Shown one piece after another: positions 8,259 through 16,466 of a stretch of 29,535 bases of DNA. Under the pieces are notes generated by a model. The model was given only the letters and a program-made list of their open reading frames with translations, was not told where the DNA came from and did not search any database. The number at the start of each line of letters is the position of its first letter. Position 1 is the stretch's first letter. The stretch lies in NCBI GenBank assembly GCA_013214715.1, contig JABSSB010000128.1, positions 1 through 29,535 of the forward strand. Direction: 5' to 3'. Origin of the DNA: Paracoccaceae bacterium (GTDB taxonomy: Bacteria; Pseudomonadota; Alphaproteobacteria; Rhodobacterales; Rhodobacteraceae). The position numbers and the translations under genes were made by a program.

Positions 8259-8923
8259 GCCGCGGCCTCCGGGACCAAGGGCAGAGATATGGCCAGCGTC
8301 AATCCGTGCTGGTCACGGCGCGGCGCTTCGCGCCAGACCTCGCCGCCCTGACATGCCACGGCCCGGATGACCAATGGCAAACCCAACCCGCAGCTGCGCG
8401 CAACGCAGAGCCGGACAAACGGCTCAGACGCTTTGTCAAACTCGGCACGCTCCAGTCCCGGACCCTCATCCGAGATCACAATGACAGCTCGGTCGGCATC
8501 GATGAGGACCCGAAGCTCTGACAGACCCCCGGCATGGATGCGGGCGTTGTCCAGCATTTCGGCTAATATGAGTTGCAGCCTCTCGTCAGGGCAGGCCAGA
8601 GCCACACTCCGGACAGGAAGATGCGGCATGTGGGATATCAGATCATGTTCGGATAACGCGCGTATCAAAGCGCCTTTCAAATCGGTTGTCCCAGACAGCT
8701 TACGCGTCATGCCGTTCCAAAGCGCGGTGCGGCGCAATGTCCGGTCCAGCAGGCCGGCCTGAGCGTCCAGATCTATCAAATTTTGCCGAATATCCGGCAA
8801 CGCCGCCATCGATTTGGGGATGCCTTCCTGCACCCACCCCGCCAAGAGCCGGACGTTGCGTGCCGATGTCAGCAGGTCGTGAAAGAACCGGTCGGCAATC
8901 TCGTCTGTCAATGCCAGGGTCAT
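8255..8923 (-). CDS. Small soluble histidine kinase-like protein
   Basis: 222 residues with no membrane segment or signal peptide. The first helix carries FFHDLLTSARNV, with H15 in the place of the phospho-acceptor; the usual R-x-P after HDL is missing (LLTSARN). The ATPase part is intact in its key boxes: LAEMLDNARIHAG (N box), SDEGPGL (G1) and CGLGLPLVI (G2). There is no sensor domain, so the signal must come through another protein. A strong AGGAGG site lies 6 bases before the ATG at 8923. It is coupled to the receiver gene at 8258 and divergent from the BvgS-like kinase at 8999 across 75 bases. A ChpT-like phosphotransferase role is possible but less likely because the ATP boxes are kept. 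Confidence 0.8.
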   Translation of the reverse strand: MTLALTDEIADRFFHDLLTSARNVRLLAGWVQEGIPKSMAALPDIRQNLIDLDAQAGLLDRTLRRTALWNGMTRKLSGTTDLKGALIRALSEHDLISHMPHLPVRSVALACPDERLQLILAEMLDNARIHAGGLSELRVLIDADRAVIVISDEGPGLERAEFDKASEPFVRLCVARSCGLGLPLVIRAVACQGGEVWREAPRRDQHGLTLAISLPLVPEAAA

Positions 8924-8998
8924 GGCGGCCTCCTATCGCCGACAGAATGACAAAAGCTGTTTAACATCGCTTTAAGAGGCGCGGCATTAGGCTTTGGC

Positions 8999-11446
8999 AT
9001 GGGTCGAATTCTGGTGTTCCTGGTTATATTTGCAGCCTCGTCCTCGGCTGCCGATCCGCTGCGCGTGGCGTGGTGGCAGAATCCGCCATTCTACAGCGCC
9101 GAACCTGGCGCGCCCGAACCAGTGGGCGCTTGGGTTGATTTGGTCCGGTATCTGGCGGCACAGACGGGGAGATCTGCAGCTTTTGTTCAAGTGGCCACGG
9201 CAGATGCCGCGCAGATTGCCGTTGCTCGAGGGCAGGTGGATTTGGCGCTCGATCTTGCCGGAGGGTTTGATCTGGAGGATGGGCTGGTTTGGTCTCAGCC
9301 CTTTTATTGGCAGAAGTATCAGAGGTTTGTGCGACGTGACGCAAGTTCGGAGCCCGAGGGCGTTTGGGGCGCCGTCGCACCTTTGCCAAGAGCGCTTTTG
9401 GCAGAGCTCGGGCCTCCCGAGAAAATTGAATATTTTGCGGATACAAAAACTGCTCTTGAAGCTTTGTCGCAGGGCAGTGTGGCGCGCGCTATCTTGCCGC
9501 AGGATCTGGCGAGATATGAGCTTCGACGCCTTGGCCTGTCGCGGAAAATTGCCTCGCGCGGGCCTCCAAAGGCCAGCCTGCCGCGCCATGTCGTGATATC
9601 GGCAAGCCATCCGCCTTTGGCAGCCGCGCTGGAACTATCGATCGAAATCGCACGCCAGACCGGGCGCATCGATGACACTCTGCACCGTCATGGATTGGGA
9701 CCGAAAGAACGAGCTGGCCAGCCCGTGACGATTGGTCTGTCATCCGCGTCATCCGTGCTGGGCCCCGCCGAACAGGCTGATCTGGACCGTTTGATCATGG
9801 CGCTGGAACGTCAGGCAGGCTGGGTTTTAAGGGTCTTGCCAGATGGATCCGGGCAGGTGGATGGTTGGGTTGAAATCGGTCCCGCCGCGCAAGGGATACA
9901 CCTGTTTGGCCTGACGGTTTTTCATGCCGTGTCCAACCATGCTGACAGTGCTGGATTGCCATTTGCGGTGCTTAGGTCAATGGCAGCGGTTTTGCCCGAT
10001 GATGACGCCTATCTGGTCGTGGACACGGTGCCCGCCTTGCTTGAGACTGTCATGGCGGGCCGGGCCAGAGGCGTGGTGGCCAGTGCCGCCAGCCTTGAGC
10101 GCTTCAATAGGTTTGGAGCCGCGTTGACCTGGTCGGAAGACCCCGTGACCGTTTTGCCCCTCACCCTGCGGTTTGCGCGCCCAAGGGCGGATCTGGCTGC
10201 GGCGGCAGATCTGGCTTTGACGGATCTTCGCATGGCCGGATTTGTGCATCAGGAGGCGCAGGCGTCAGCCCCTATGTCGCAGGCAAGCCTTTGGTTGGCG
10301 GCCCTTGTGGGTTTGGGGGGCGTGGCGGCCTGGGTCTGGGGAGGGAAGCTGGTCAGGATGGCCCGCGCAAGACGCTTGCAGGCAAGGCTGTTGCAGCATT
10401 CACAGGATGCGTTGATGGCATGGTCGACCGAAACCGGGCTGACGGTGTGGAATGCCGGAGCACAGGCGCTTTACGGCTTTTCGGCCCCGGCCGTTTTGGG
10501 GCGCCAACCCGACAGTTTTTTGCAAAGCCGGGTGCTCATGGCCGATCCGGGCGGCGATGAGCTGGTGTGGCATCGCACCAAGGCGCGGACAGATATTCTG
10601 GTGCGGCGGCGGCGACAAAGCCTGTCGCTGAATGGGGTCACGGTCATGTTGGACAGCTGTCGGGACGCGTCGCGGGACGTTCGGCTTGACGCGCTGGAAG
10701 AGCTCAACGCCACGCTCAGCCGCCGGGAAACGGAACTTGCAGCGGCCAATCGCGATCTTGCAGCCTTTGCGCACGCTGCGTCGCATGATCTCAAGGCGCC
10801 TGTGAACACGCAGCTTTTGCTGATTGAGGAGATGCGGCATCTGACCGGGTGTCGAGAGGATCCCGAAATTGCCGAATTGCTGGCGGATATGGAGTTCACG
10901 GCCGTCGACATGCAGCGCATGATCTCGACTGTTATGACGTTATCTCACCCTCAAAGCGACACCGCACCCCAGGATCAGTTGCGCCTGGATGATGTGTTGG
11001 ACGAGGTCGTGCGGGCCATGCGGGCCGATTTGATCGACAGCGGGGCGCGCTTGCAAAATGATGGTTTGCCGATCCTACGCGCGCGCCACGGAGATATGCG
11101 GCATCTGTTGCAGAACCTCATTGAGAACGCCATCAAATTCCGTCACCCGGAGCGCCCGCTTGTGATTCATCTGAAACCTGCTGATGCCCCGCCTGGCCAG
11201 ATCGGGTTTGTCGTCGCGGATAATGGTTTGGGTCTGTCGGGGTCTGAGCAGTCCGAGATGCTCAAGCCTTTTGCACGCGCGCATGCCGGAACGCCGGGGC
11301 ATGGGCTTGGTCTGGCCCTGTGTCAACGGATCGTCAATGCTTATGATGGCACCATCACGTTGAGCGGTCCGCAATCGCAGGGCCTGATTGTTACTGTCCT
11401 GCTTCAGGAGGCTCAACATGATCGACAGTTTGCTGCTCGTGGATGA
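8999..11446 (+). CDS. BvgS-like sensor kinase with two periplasmic solute-binding domains
   Basis: 815 residues. A signal peptide at about 1-18 is followed by two tandem SBP_bac_3-type domains (about 19-232 and 240-420), a transmembrane segment at about 429-450, a PAS domain (about 455-560), a short coiled coil, the DHp helix AHAASHDLKAPV with H596, and an ATPase with LLQNLIENAIKF, VADNGLGL and GHGLGLALC. The tandem Venus-flytrap sensors before a single membrane pass match BvgS/EvgS architecture, which senses small molecules in the periplasm. It differs from BvgS in having no attached receiver or HPt. Its DHp helix is of the phytochrome-kinase type, and the next gene, overlapping by 29 bases, is an Rcp1-like receiver, the usual partner of such kinases. 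Confidence 0.85.
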   Translation: MGRILVFLVIFAASSSAADPLRVAWWQNPPFYSAEPGAPEPVGAWVDLVRYLAAQTGRSAAFVQVATADAAQIAVARGQVDLALDLAGGFDLEDGLVWSQPFYWQKYQRFVRRDASSEPEGVWGAVAPLPRALLAELGPPEKIEYFADTKTALEALSQGSVARAILPQDLARYELRRLGLSRKIASRGPPKASLPRHVVISASHPPLAAALELSIEIARQTGRIDDTLHRHGLGPKERAGQPVTIGLSSASSVLGPAEQADLDRLIMALERQAGWVLRVLPDGSGQVDGWVEIGPAAQGIHLFGLTVFHAVSNHADSAGLPFAVLRSMAAVLPDDDAYLVVDTVPALLETVMAGRARGVVASAASLERFNRFGAALTWSEDPVTVLPLTLRFARPRADLAAAADLALTDLRMAGFVHQEAQASAPMSQASLWLAALVGLGGVAAWVWGGKLVRMARARRLQARLLQHSQDALMAWSTETGLTVWNAGAQALYGFSAPAVLGRQPDSFLQSRVLMADPGGDELVWHRTKARTDILVRRRRQSLSLNGVTVMLDSCRDASRDVRLDALEELNATLSRRETELAAANRDLAAFAHAASHDLKAPVNTQLLLIEEMRHLTGCREDPEIAELLADMEFTAVDMQRMISTVMTLSHPQSDTAPQDQLRLDDVLDEVVRAMRADLIDSGARLQNDGLPILRARHGDMRHLLQNLIENAIKFRHPERPLVIHLKPADAPPGQIGFVVADNGLGLSGSEQSEMLKPFARAHAGTPGHGLGLALCQRIVNAYDGTITLSGPQSQGLIVTVLLQEAQHDRQFAARG
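11405..11411 (+). promoter_or_regulatory. Ribosome binding site that fixes the start of the Rcp1-like receiver
   Basis: AGGAGG within 11405-11411 lies 6-7 bases before the ATG at 11418. The frame is open back to an earlier ATG at 11388, but that one has no such site and would add ten residues absent from receiver domains. The 11418 start is therefore preferred. Confidence 0.75.
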
Positions 11447-11840
11447 CAATCCGATAGATCAGAAACTCTACGCACGCCTCATTCAGCGCTCGGGCCTGGT
11501 ATCACACTATGAATCCTGCCTCTCCGGTCCCGCCGCGTTGGAGCGGTTGGCAGAGGGCCCTGTGGATCTGATGCTGCTGGATGTGAACATGCCCGGCATG
11601 TCCGGCTTTGACATGCTCGATATGGCCTTAGCCGAATTCGGGCCCGACGTGGCGCGGGTCGTGATCGTCATGCTGACGACGTCGATCGCTGTCGCGGATC
11701 GCGCTCGCGCGGCCGAATTCGACATTGTACGCGGCTATGTCGCCAAGCCGTTGACGTTGGCGCATCTGAAAGACTGCGACGCGCTTGTGCAAAAAGCGCG
11801 GGAGGCTCAGCCGCTGCGCGGATCAAGAACCGCTTGTTAA
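11418..11840 (+). CDS. Rcp1-like single-domain response regulator
   Basis: 140 residues, a receiver domain only. The acidic pair is in LLVDDNP, the phospho-acceptor is D55 in LLDVNMPGMSG, the switch threonines are in VMLTTS, and the lysine is in YVAKPL. The LLVDDNP-D/N start and LTTS-x-A-D pattern are those of Rcp1-type regulators that pair with phytochrome-like kinases. Its first codons lie inside the end of the BvgS-like kinase gene (29-base overlap), so the two are almost surely a cognate pair. It is followed after 60 bases by the chemotaxis operon and might feed into it. No output domain. Confidence 0.88.
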   Translation: MIDSLLLVDDNPIDQKLYARLIQRSGLVSHYESCLSGPAALERLAEGPVDLMLLDVNMPGMSGFDMLDMALAEFGPDVARVVIVMLTTSIAVADRARAAEFDIVRGYVAKPLTLAHLKDCDALVQKAREAQPLRGSRTAC

Positions 11841-11900
11841 GGCTTTGGTTCTAAACTGGCAGCTATCCCGATCAGAGCATAGCAAGAAGGATTTGACTTC

Positions 11901-12194
11901 ATGGCTGAAGAGGACGCGGTCGAGAGCCGTCTGACATTGCCGGACCGGCTGGATTATGCGGCGGGCATGACTCTTATGGCAGACCTGCAGGAGAGGATGT
12001 GCGCTCCGGTTGTCGTAGACGCGGGCAAAGTCAAACATCTTGGCGCTTTTTCGGCGCAAGTCATTCTTGCTGCCCAAAAACAATGGGAAATTGATGAGGC
12101 CGCGTTTTCAATTGTTGCCTCTGACCCGTTTCGGTCCTGCTGGACCCTTCTGGGATTTCCGCAAACCGCACTCGAACCGACGGATCTGACATGA
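11901..12194 (+). CDS. STAS-domain protein, CheS-like
   Basis: 97 residues forming one STAS domain. Strand VVVDAGKVKHLGAFSAQVILAA corresponds to the D-x-S-G-V...DSSGL stretch of SpoIIAA-type proteins, but the phosphorylatable serine is replaced (F50 in my alignment, with S51 next to it), so a pure binding role is likely. It is the first gene of the chemotaxis operon and overlaps cheY by 4 bases. In Sinorhizobium meliloti the small STAS protein CheS sits in the same place, before cheY1 and cheA, and binds CheA to hasten loss of phosphate from CheY1. Position and size make the same role plausible here; the alignment was done by eye. A purine-rich AAGAAGGA site lies before the ATG. Confidence 0.7.
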   Translation: MAEEDAVESRLTLPDRLDYAAGMTLMADLQERMCAPVVVDAGKVKHLGAFSAQVILAAQKQWEIDEAAFSIVASDPFRSCWTLLGFPQTALEPTDLT

Positions 12195-12556
12195 CCCGAA
12201 AAATTCTTGCTGTAGACGATTCACGCACGATGCGTGGCATTTTGAAAAAGGTTCTGTCAGGGGCGGGCTACGCCGTTGACCTAGCCGAGGATGGAGAGGA
12301 CGGTTTGGATGTCTTGTCACGATCCGTGCCTGACCTCGTCATCACCGACATCAATATGCCCAAACTCGATGGGTTTGGGTTCATCGACCAGATCCGGCGC
12401 CAGGACGCCTTGCGGGCGATGCCGGTCCTCGTGCTGACCACCGAAAGCGCTGCAGAGCTGAAAGACCGCGCGCGGTCTGCCGGTGCGACCGGTTGGATCG
12501 TAAAGCCCTTTGAGGAAGACAAGTTGCTTGCGGCAATCCGGATGGTGGTTGCCTAA
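12191..12556 (+). CDS. cheY: Chemotaxis response regulator CheY (first copy)
   Basis: 121 residues. A clean CheY: acidic pair D9-D10, phospho-acceptor D53 in ITDINMPKLDG, switch threonines in VLTTES, and K near 103 in IVKPF. It starts inside the STAS gene (ATGA overlap) and ends 20 bases before cheA. In rhizobial operons with the same order this copy, CheY1, is a phosphate sink that drains CheA, while the second CheY acts on the motor. Whether this is the sink or the motor regulator here cannot be told from sequence. Confidence 0.93.
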   Translation: MTRKILAVDDSRTMRGILKKVLSGAGYAVDLAEDGEDGLDVLSRSVPDLVITDINMPKLDGFGFIDQIRRQDALRAMPVLVLTTESAAELKDRARSAGATGWIVKPFEEDKLLAAIRMVVA

Positions 12557-12576
12557 CAGGCTGGCGGAGGACACTC

Positions 12577-14712
12577 ATGAACGATTTGCTCGAAGGTTTT
12601 TTCGAAGAATGTGAAGAGCTTCTGGAAGTTCTTGGTGACGGCCTGGATGCCATGGCCGCGGGGACGGCGGATGACTCCACGATCAATGCCGTGTTTCGCG
12701 CGGTCCATTCGATCAAGGGCGGCGCCGGGGCCTTTGGCATGGACGTCCTGGTGGAATTCTCGCACGCATTTGAAAACGTATTGGATGAGATGCGGGCAGG
12801 CAAACTGGCGCTCACACCAGCCCTGACAGCCTTACTCTATCAGGCCGGAGATCATCTCAATTCCCTTGTGGAGGCGAGCGCAGCCGGCGGGGCGACAACA
12901 TCTGACTCGCATCATGATCTGATTCGCGACCTGAAAGCGGCCTGCCAGTCGTTATCAGAGGCACAGGATACGGCGCTGGAAGACGACCCCACGCCCGAGG
13001 ATTTCGGGTTCATGCCGTTGACTATCGACCTTGACGGCCCCGATGAAGCTGCTGTCGAAGACAGTCCTGGGACCCATTATGAAATCCGGTTTGCACCGCA
13101 CGCAGCCCTGTACGAATTGGGGCTGGAGCCGGTTTTGATGTTACGCGCGCTCCATGACATGGGAGAGGTCGATGTCGAGGCGACATGTGATCGAGTGGAG
13201 CCTTTGAAGTCATTTTCCTCCGGCGAAGCGGATATTCTATGGCGCATTCGGATCAAAACTGAGGTGCCTCGCCCCGAGCTGGAACAGGTTTTTGAGTTCA
13301 CCCGGGACCTGTGTGATCTGGATATTTTCGAAATCGATGATGTTTCGGCTGCGGCAGAGCCTGAAATGACGGCAGATCAATCCACTCCAGTGCCCAAGGT
13401 CACAAAGCAGGTTGCGCCCGGCCCCCTGTCGACTTCCGAGCCAATGGCCTCTGCGACAACGCAACGTGCGCCCGGAAAAAGCCGCAAATCAGGCCGTGAT
13501 ACTCTGAGGGTGGAGCTCGACCGCGTCGATCGTCTCGTCAACATTGTCGGCGAACTGGTGATCAGCGAGGCGATGCTGCGCCAATCCATGAGCGACCCTG
13601 AAATGTCGTCCAACAGTTCGGCGGCCAATGCGATGGCCCAACTGAAGCAATTGTCCGGTGAATTGCAGGAAAGCGTCATGGCGATCCGGGCCCAGCCAGT
13701 GCGGGGGCTGTTTCAGCGCATGTCGCGGATCATTCGCGAAACCACCCGTGAGACGGGCAAAGAGGCCCGTCTGGTGACCGAGGGTGATGCCACCGAGGTG
13801 GACAAGACCGTGACCGAAAGACTGGTGGATCCTCTAACGCATATGATCCGCAATGCCGTGGACCATGGGCTTGAGACACCGGACGCCCGAGAGGCAGCAG
13901 GCAAACCGCGCATAGGGACCGTATCCTTGTCTGCGGCGCACCGGTCCGGACGTATACAGATACAGCTGCGCGATGATGGCGCGGGCATCAATCGTGCAAA
14001 AGTGCGTGAAACAGCCGTGCGCAAGGGGCTGATTTCCGCGTCCGAGGATCTGAGCGAGACGGAAACGGATAACCTTCTGTTCATGCCAGGTTTTTCGACC
14101 AATGACTCGGTCTCTAACCTGTCGGGCCGTGGGGTCGGCATGGATGTGGTCCGCAGCGAAATTCAGGCTCTCGGCGGGCGGGTGTCCATCGCCTCTAAAG
14201 CAGGAGAGGGCACGACATTCACGATCAGCCTGCCGCTGACACTCGCTGTGCTGGAAGGCATGATTGTCTCTGTGGCGGGGGAGAGGTTGGTCGTGCCGAC
14301 TACCAGCCTTCGCGAAACCGTTCGTGTCAGCGAAGCATCTGTCCATCTTTTTGGGCAGTCCGAGCGTGTTCTCGCTATGCGCGATGGGCTCATTCCGATT
14401 GTCGATCTGGGCGAACGTCTGGGGTTTCGCGCGTCGGTCGATGTGCAGGTCGATCAATCCCTGCTTTTGATTGAAGCAGACTCGGGACGACGCGTGGCAC
14501 TGGCCGTGGATCAGGTGTTCGATCAGCGAGAAGTCGTCATCAAGGGCTTGGAGCAGAATTATCAACAGATTCCCGGAATTGCCGCGGCAACGATTTTGGG
14601 AGACGGACGCATCGCGCTGATCGTGGATACCGATCAGATGATCCCTCAAGGGCCCGCCGTAACCGAACAATCCGACGCCGGAGCCAGACATGGAGACCTG
14701 ACAAATGCCTGA
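12577..14712 (+). CDS. cheA: Chemotaxis histidine kinase CheA
   Basis: 711 residues with all CheA parts. The N-terminal HPt domain carries VHSIKGGAG with phospho-acceptor H44. A CheY-binding type P2 region lies at about 165-260, a low-complexity linker at about 260-305, and the dimerisation domain with DRLVNIVGELVI from about 308. The ATPase has HMIRNAVDHGLE near 425 and GRGVGMDVV near 517, and a CheW-like domain spans about 565-690. CheA takes signals from chemoreceptors through CheW and phosphorylates CheY. The start follows a GGAGG-type site 9 bases upstream. The end overlaps cheW by 8 bases. Size and order are ordinary for the family. Confidence 0.97.
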   Translation: MNDLLEGFFEECEELLEVLGDGLDAMAAGTADDSTINAVFRAVHSIKGGAGAFGMDVLVEFSHAFENVLDEMRAGKLALTPALTALLYQAGDHLNSLVEASAAGGATTSDSHHDLIRDLKAACQSLSEAQDTALEDDPTPEDFGFMPLTIDLDGPDEAAVEDSPGTHYEIRFAPHAALYELGLEPVLMLRALHDMGEVDVEATCDRVEPLKSFSSGEADILWRIRIKTEVPRPELEQVFEFTRDLCDLDIFEIDDVSAAAEPEMTADQSTPVPKVTKQVAPGPLSTSEPMASATTQRAPGKSRKSGRDTLRVELDRVDRLVNIVGELVISEAMLRQSMSDPEMSSNSSAANAMAQLKQLSGELQESVMAIRAQPVRGLFQRMSRIIRETTRETGKEARLVTEGDATEVDKTVTERLVDPLTHMIRNAVDHGLETPDAREAAGKPRIGTVSLSAAHRSGRIQIQLRDDGAGINRAKVRETAVRKGLISASEDLSETETDNLLFMPGFSTNDSVSNLSGRGVGMDVVRSEIQALGGRVSIASKAGEGTTFTISLPLTLAVLEGMIVSVAGERLVVPTTSLRETVRVSEASVHLFGQSERVLAMRDGLIPIVDLGERLGFRASVDVQVDQSLLLIEADSGRRVALAVDQVFDQREVVIKGLEQNYQQIPGIAAATILGDGRIALIVDTDQMIPQGPAVTEQSDAGARHGDLTNA

Positions 14713-15175
14713 AGCAGCACAGAAATTATCAGCAGATAAACGCGAAATCGTCTCGTTTACGATTCACGATCAGGCCTTTTGCATTGATATCGGCCATGTT
14801 CTGGAGATCCGCGGCTGGACACCGACAACGGCGCTCCCACATGCGCCCGATTATGTGAATGGGTTGATGAACCTTCGCGGCACAGTTCTGCCAGTGCTCG
14901 ACATGTCGCAACGGCTGGGGCTGGGCAAGGCTGAACCCAGCGCCCGTCACGTGATCATCATCGTGCGGCCCGACGACATGACGGTTGGGTTTCTGGTCGA
15001 AGCGGTTTCGGACATTCTGACTGTCAGCAATGATGAAATGACGCCGACCCCGGATGTGAATTCGGCTGAAACCAAAAGCTTTGTGGAAGGCATTTTCACG
15101 CATGGTGACCAATTGATCCGAGCGTTGGATGTGCGCAGCATCATGCCGGCTCAGTCTGATATTGGTACGCAATGA
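14705..15175 (+). CDS. cheW: Chemotaxis coupling protein CheW
   Basis: 156 residues, a single CheW domain. Recognisable stretches are FTIHDQAFCIDIGHVLEI, the N-G-L-M-N-L-R-G-x-V-L-P-V-L-D core near residue 60, and VGFLVEAVSDIL. CheW links receptors to CheA at the inner face of the membrane. It starts inside the end of cheA (ATGCCTGA overlap) and its stop overlaps the cheR start. Confidence 0.95.
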   Translation: MPEAAQKLSADKREIVSFTIHDQAFCIDIGHVLEIRGWTPTTALPHAPDYVNGLMNLRGTVLPVLDMSQRLGLGKAEPSARHVIIIVRPDDMTVGFLVEAVSDILTVSNDEMTPTPDVNSAETKSFVEGIFTHGDQLIRALDVRSIMPAQSDIGTQ

Positions 15176-16083
15176 CAGGTTTGAACGGCTCCGGATCCGT
15201 AGCGACGCCGACGCTCTCGGACCGGGAATTTCGATCTATTGCAGGGTTCATGTATGATGAAACCGGGATCGTTTTGACCGAAGCGAAACGCGCGATGGTC
15301 GTGTCGCGTCTGTCACGGCGGTTACGAGACTTGGATTTGCAGGATTTCACGACCTATTGCGATCTCCTCCAGTCCCGATGGGGAGCGGATGAACGGACTC
15401 GCATGATTTCTAGCCTGACTACCAATGTGACCCATTTTTTCCGCGAGTCCGGTCATTTCGATGATCTACGGGACAACGTTTTCCCGCGATTGCTGGAACA
15501 GGCGCAAGCAGGTCGGCGTGTCCGCCTGTGGTCGGCCGGATGTTCTACCGGACAAGAGGTCTACAGCCTGGGGGTTGCGCTGTTGGCGTTATGTCCCACG
15601 GCAGCAGATCTCGACATTCGTATCCTGGGTACAGATATCGACCCGGAGGTCATACGTACTGCCCGCGCCGGAACTTACACGAAGACGCAACTGGCTCAGT
15701 TGCCCGACCAAGGTCGAGTATTTTTTCGTGATTCTCGTGATACACCGATGATGCAAGATGCCGGAGCGGAGTTGAGACGCCTGGTCGCCTTCCGTGTTTT
15801 GAACCTGCTGCATGACTGGCCCGTCAAAGGCCCTTTTGACGTGATTATGTGCCGCAATGTTACGATTTATTTCGACCGGGAGACACAGCAACGCCTGTGG
15901 CACCGCTTCGGTCAATTGATGCAAGACGGCGCCCGTCTTTATGTCGGGCATTCGGAATATCGGGTCGAAGATGCAGGATCGCAATTTGTTCCTGGCTCTG
16001 CAGGCGTTTTCATCCGTAGCTCAGATGTGACAAAACCCAGCGTTTCGTCCGTCGCCGCGACATCCATTGGGGGGGCATTATGA
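15172..16083 (+). CDS. cheR: Chemoreceptor glutamate methyltransferase CheR
   Basis: 303 residues. The N-terminal helical domain is followed by the SAM-binding domain with WSAGCSTGQEVYSL near residue 120, LGTDIDPEVI near 150 and MCRNVTIYFD near 225. CheR methylates glutamates of chemoreceptors using S-adenosylmethionine, raising kinase activity during adaptation. It overlaps cheW and the next cheY by 4 bases each. In most alphaproteobacterial operons the next gene is cheB; here it is a receiver protein instead. The receptor encoded on the other strand at 17525-19423 ends with a pentapeptide of the type that CheR's beta-subdomain binds. Confidence 0.95.
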   Translation: MTGLNGSGSVATPTLSDREFRSIAGFMYDETGIVLTEAKRAMVVSRLSRRLRDLDLQDFTTYCDLLQSRWGADERTRMISSLTTNVTHFFRESGHFDDLRDNVFPRLLEQAQAGRRVRLWSAGCSTGQEVYSLGVALLALCPTAADLDIRILGTDIDPEVIRTARAGTYTKTQLAQLPDQGRVFFRDSRDTPMMQDAGAELRRLVAFRVLNLLHDWPVKGPFDVIMCRNVTIYFDRETQQRLWHRFGQLMQDGARLYVGHSEYRVEDAGSQFVPGSAGVFIRSSDVTKPSVSSVAATSIGGAL

Positions 16084-16466
16084 AATTGAGAGAAAAACTT
16101 CAGGTCATGGTGGTCGATGACATGGCAACCAGTCGCGGTTTGATCACGCAGGCCCTAGATGAAATGGGCATCGTCAATCACTTTGCCGAAGCGGACCCGG
16201 CAGAGGCTTTCAAGAAGCTGGCAGCACGGCCCGTTCATCTGGTCATATCAGATTTCAATATGCCGAATATGGACGGGTTGCAGCTGCTCGAAGCGTTGCG
16301 ACGGACAAAATCCACCGCCCGGATTGGTTTTATTCTGGTCAGCGGTCGTGCCGATGGTGAGGTGCTTGGTCGCGGTCAGAAACTGGCTCTCAACAACTTC
16401 ATCAGCAAGCCCTTTGATACAAACGGTTTGCGCGCTTGCATCGAAAAAGTCGTGGGGCGGATATGA
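16080..16466 (+). CDS. cheY: Chemotaxis response regulator CheY (second copy)
   Basis: 128 residues, a receiver domain only. Acidic pair D13-D14, phospho-acceptor D58 in ISDFNMPNMDG, S in LVSGRAD instead of the usual Thr, and lysine in FISKPF. It lies where cheB-cheY2 are found in related operons, coupled to cheR in front and to the CheZ/CheT-like gene behind by ATGA overlaps. By analogy with CheY2 of Sinorhizobium meliloti it may be the motor-binding form (inference). It is too short to be CheB, and no methylesterase domain follows. Confidence 0.9.
   Translation: MKLREKLQVMVVDDMATSRGLITQALDEMGIVNHFAEADPAEAFKKLAARPVHLVISDFNMPNMDGLQLLEALRRTKSTARIGFILVSGRADGEVLGRGQKLALNNFISKPFDTNGLRACIEKVVGRI

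Noticed and set aside
11841..11900. Sigma28-like promoter before the STAS gene (TAAA ... CCGATCA)
   Set aside because: The spacing between the two parts is about 11 bases instead of about 15 and the -10 part is poor.
16080..16466. Second receiver as a truncated CheB
   Set aside because: It is a complete CheY-sized domain with its own stop, and the next frame is a helical CheZ/CheT-like protein rather than a methylesterase.
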